This document shows positions 61,380-64,000 of a DNA stretch of 64,000 bases, piece after piece. The notes under the pieces were generated by a model that did not search any database, was not told where the DNA came from, and was given only the letters and a program-made list of their open reading frames with translations. Origin of the DNA: Uloborus plumipes. Its lineage: Eukaryota > Arthropoda > Arachnida > Araneae > Uloboridae. The position numbers and the translations under genes were made by a program. The first letter of the stretch is position 1. Every line of letters starts with the position of its first letter. Location of the stretch: NCBI GenBank assembly GCA_038373865.1, contig JAXGGA010003401.1:1-64000 (forward strand), in the 5' to 3' direction.

Positions 61380-62394
61380 ATGTCTTTAAGAAGATAAAGA
61401 AGCCATTATCAACAGCTCACCGAGTTTAAGCGAGTCGTACAATTTGGCTACGAGAAGGTGGATTTTCATTCCGCGATATTGCAGAAAGACTTGGTGTAAA
61501 TGTTTCTACCGTGCATGATTATTGGAAGTTATGGTAAAGGGATCGTACTAACTGAAGAAGATCGAGTTCCTAGCGGCCACGTGGCACGACTGAGAAGGAA
61601 GATCGCCGAATCCTGCGTACGGCTGTGGCACATCGTACTGCATCTGCGGCTGACATTCGAGCTGCAGTTGGCCCCGCCGTGATCCAAATAACGTAAAAAA
61701 AATCGCTTACTGCAAGGACAGCTCCGAGCCAGGAAGCCTGCATTCCATTGACTGCAAACCGTTGTCGTTTGCGACGGCAGTGGTGTCAAGACAGAGCTCC
61801 CTGGAGGTCGGAGTGGAGATCTGTTGTAATTTCTGATGAAAGGAGATTCTGCCTTTGTGCCAGTGATGGCTGTATGTTGGTCAGAAGGAAGCCAGGGGAC
61901 CGCCTGCATCCAAGCTGTCTGCGGCCTAGACATACGGGACCAACACCTGGAGTCATGGTCTCGGGGGCAATTTCCTATGACAGCAGGAGCACTCTTGTGG
62001 TTATCCCAAGCACACTGACTGCGAATTTGTCGTCAGTCTGGTATTTCAACCTATAGTACAGACCTTCATGAGTAGCATTCAATTGGGAGTTTTCCAACAG
62101 GATAAGGCTCGCCCTCACACCACTGCTGTAACGCAATGTGCTCTGCAGAGTGTTGACATGTTACCATGACGTGCAAGATCACCAGATCTTTCTCCAATTG
62201 ATCACGTATGGGGTATCATTGGACGGAAACTCCAGCATCATCCACAGTCAGCTATGACTGTCCTAGTATTGACACAACAAGTGCAACAAGCATGCCACTC
62301 CATACCACAAAGTGACATTCGGCACCTGTATGACACAATACATACACGCTTCCAGGCTTGCCTTCGAGATTATGGAGGTTACATCGGCTATTAA
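61380..62394 (+). pseudogene. Tc1-like transposase, full length but decayed
   Basis: A start at 61380 is followed by MSLRR, a stop, then QQLTEFKR. After a frameshift WLREGGFSFRDIAERLGVNV and STVHDYWKLW give the helix-turn-helix. Further: AADIRAAV, RQWCQDRAPWRSEWRSVVIS with DER (first catalytic D, 61834-61836), PGVMVSGAISYDSR, then after a shift FQQDKARPHTTAV (second D, 62101-62103), SPDLSPIDHVWGIIG, and a natural end in DYGGYIGY at 62394. The third catalytic position is D (62200-62202) where Tc1 members have E. A TGA (62167-62169) stands where W is usual. Several frameshifts; inactive. Confidence 0.92.
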
Positions 62395-64000
62395 AGTAAC
62401 ATAATTTCATATTTGCACAGCATTTTCTTGAGCTTAAATTATCCAGTGATCTTGTACATTTAATCAATAATCATGTTTACTAGACAATTGCAATACATAC
62501 TACCCAAATTTCATTATTTTACAGTAATTTTTTATTGGTGTTTTTTTTTTTTTTTTTTGCCAGTATCTTTAATACTCCCAATAGAATCCGAAGATCATTT
62601 TTGAAAAGGTTTTTAGAAAAATCAAGCTTTTAAATTTAAGAGTTAAAATTAAAACACATAAACACCGGCACACATAGCGATATTTTAGGGCGATTAATGA
62701 ACGTTAATGTTAGTATTTAGCCATGTTCAATGTTATAATATCAGTTACGAACGTCATTCTGGACTTGAAACATATGTATATGCATGCGCTATTTCATCTC
62801 CCTTACGGCCACAGGTATAGACGGATAAATTGAATCCTTCACTTTCACGTGCTGAAGTGTATCGTAGTTTGTTAAAGGCAATATAATATATGTCGTAATA
62901 TAGTATAATGTAATAATCGTGGTTGTGTGGTGCAGTCTAATATGTGATAACAGTTTGATTAATGTAACAACTGCAATTCGGTAAATGAAGTGTCATCATT
63001 GCTTATTAACTCATTATCATGTAGTATTTAGTTATCAACTTCTCACCCGCAAAATGTTTTCAAGCAATTTAGCAAAAAGAAATGGCTTTTCGATTCAAGA
63101 ATTTTTTAAACACATTTAGAATTATCTATTTTCGTTACTTTTCAAGAGAGCGCGAAAACGTTTGTCCGATGCATACAAAGGACAGGACTCACGCTCTTTT
63201 TAAGGCTGCTATGTGTTAAAATTGTAATATTGCGCACTATAATTTACATAGTTTAGAATAGTACCTTTTATAACTTTAAAATATAAAATTCAGTATTTCA
63301 AGCGTCAGTTTGACAACTGGAGCAGCTTTTCTTGACTCAATGGTGATAAATATTGTTACTTCTTTACCTTACCCACAAATAGAAAGGAATCCTCGTCTGA
63401 AATTAAAATGGCTCCTCATATAAATGTTTCTGCCTTTTATTATCGTTTCTGTAATTGTTAATCCAGCTTTCTGTTTTCCGTTATTCTTTGTTTTATACGT
63501 CACAACTTATAACCTGCAAAAATTCAATTCCTGTTATTTCTATTTAGTAATTTCATTGTAAATTTCAACTGGCTCATCTGATCAAATTATTGCTTACAAT
63601 TAAATCACAAAAAAAAACTAAATAGTGGCATTGCCCATAAGAGACTTTTTTGTGACGAAAGTATTAATATTTTGCCTAATGCTAATGATATATTAAACAA
63701 CTATTCAAGAACTTATACATTAATAAATATTATCTGTCACATAAAAAAATATTTTAAATTAATGTGTCTATACTATTAAATTTAGTTTTTGCTCATTATT
63801 TACAGTTTGATGTTTATTATGCTTCAAAAGCAAATAGCATAAACAATCTGTTAGGGTGAGAACTACACGAATGTTCAGTAAAATAGTAAATTTTGAAAGT
63901 GCACGGGCATTAATAAATATTTAAGCATAACTGCTAAACATACTACGCTTCAACTGCAAGTTCTCATTTACATTCATCCTTTTATATCAGGGTTGCTCTA
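62395..64000. other. Tc1 3' flank, then no recognised gene
   Basis: 62395-62560 includes a T18-like run and a CAGTAATTTTTTATTGGTG stretch that may be the element's 3' end. Beyond that the sequence is AT-rich with no gene or repeat that I can support. Confidence 0.45.

Noticed and set aside
61529..61933. 134-codon minus-strand frame, the longest in the window
   Set aside because: It is the antisense of the Tc1-like transposase relic on the plus strand.

Overview
This window is AT-rich eukaryotic DNA, most likely from an arthropod and perhaps a chelicerate. That guess rests on the mix of Tc1/mariner, Harbinger-like and palindromic DNA transposons, a tRNA-derived SINE, LINE tails and long (TA)n tracts; it is not proven. 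I found no convincing host exon, no bacterial-type operon, no rRNA and no CRISPR. Nearly every recognisable unit is a transposable element or a relic of one. The window therefore looks intergenic or deep intronic.

Layout. 1-8.4 kb: a 122-bp palindromic MITE (1731-1852), two copies of a CACTG-ended repeat (3294-3521, 6669-7105), a 1.57-kb fold-back element (3816-5387), a mariner transposase tail (6130-6410, minus) and a 0.6-kb fold-back (7796-8402). 10.9-14 kb: a 3-kb PIF/Harbinger-like element (10979-13959) containing hAT-like ends. 16.6-25 kb: a CpG-rich element (16583-16984), (TA)n tracts, an 890-bp TIR element (19692-20581), further MITEs and a 42-bp minisatellite (23009-23190). 25.4-31.3 kb: two large inverted-repeat elements (25391-28243 and 28656-31020) that share terminal sequence and carry broken copies of one gene family, then a Tc1 transposase fragment. 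33-43 kb: two LINE C-terminal relics, a CACTG-family copy with a TTAA-type MITE nested in it, a second TTAA MITE and two perfect hairpins. 43.4-46.4 kb: a dead Tc1/mariner transposase gene split by a near-perfect 1651-bp palindrome with CACTG ends. 51.5-53.1 kb: a Tc3-like element with intact 27-bp ends, paired inner repeats and a recently broken transposase. 54-64 kb: repeats, a MITE, a SINE next to another CACTG-family copy, and a decayed Tc1 transposase gene.

The main theme is inverted duplication. Five fold-back elements of 0.6-2.9 kb lie in 64 kb, with target duplications of different types (TA, TAA, 8 bp), so several transposon groups seem to have made snap-back derivatives here. Read-through transcripts of such palindromes would form long double-stranded RNA, which is a testable idea for silencing of the transposons they sit in. 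All family names come from reading the sequence and from memory of the families. No search or alignment program was run, so identities and boundaries are approximate.
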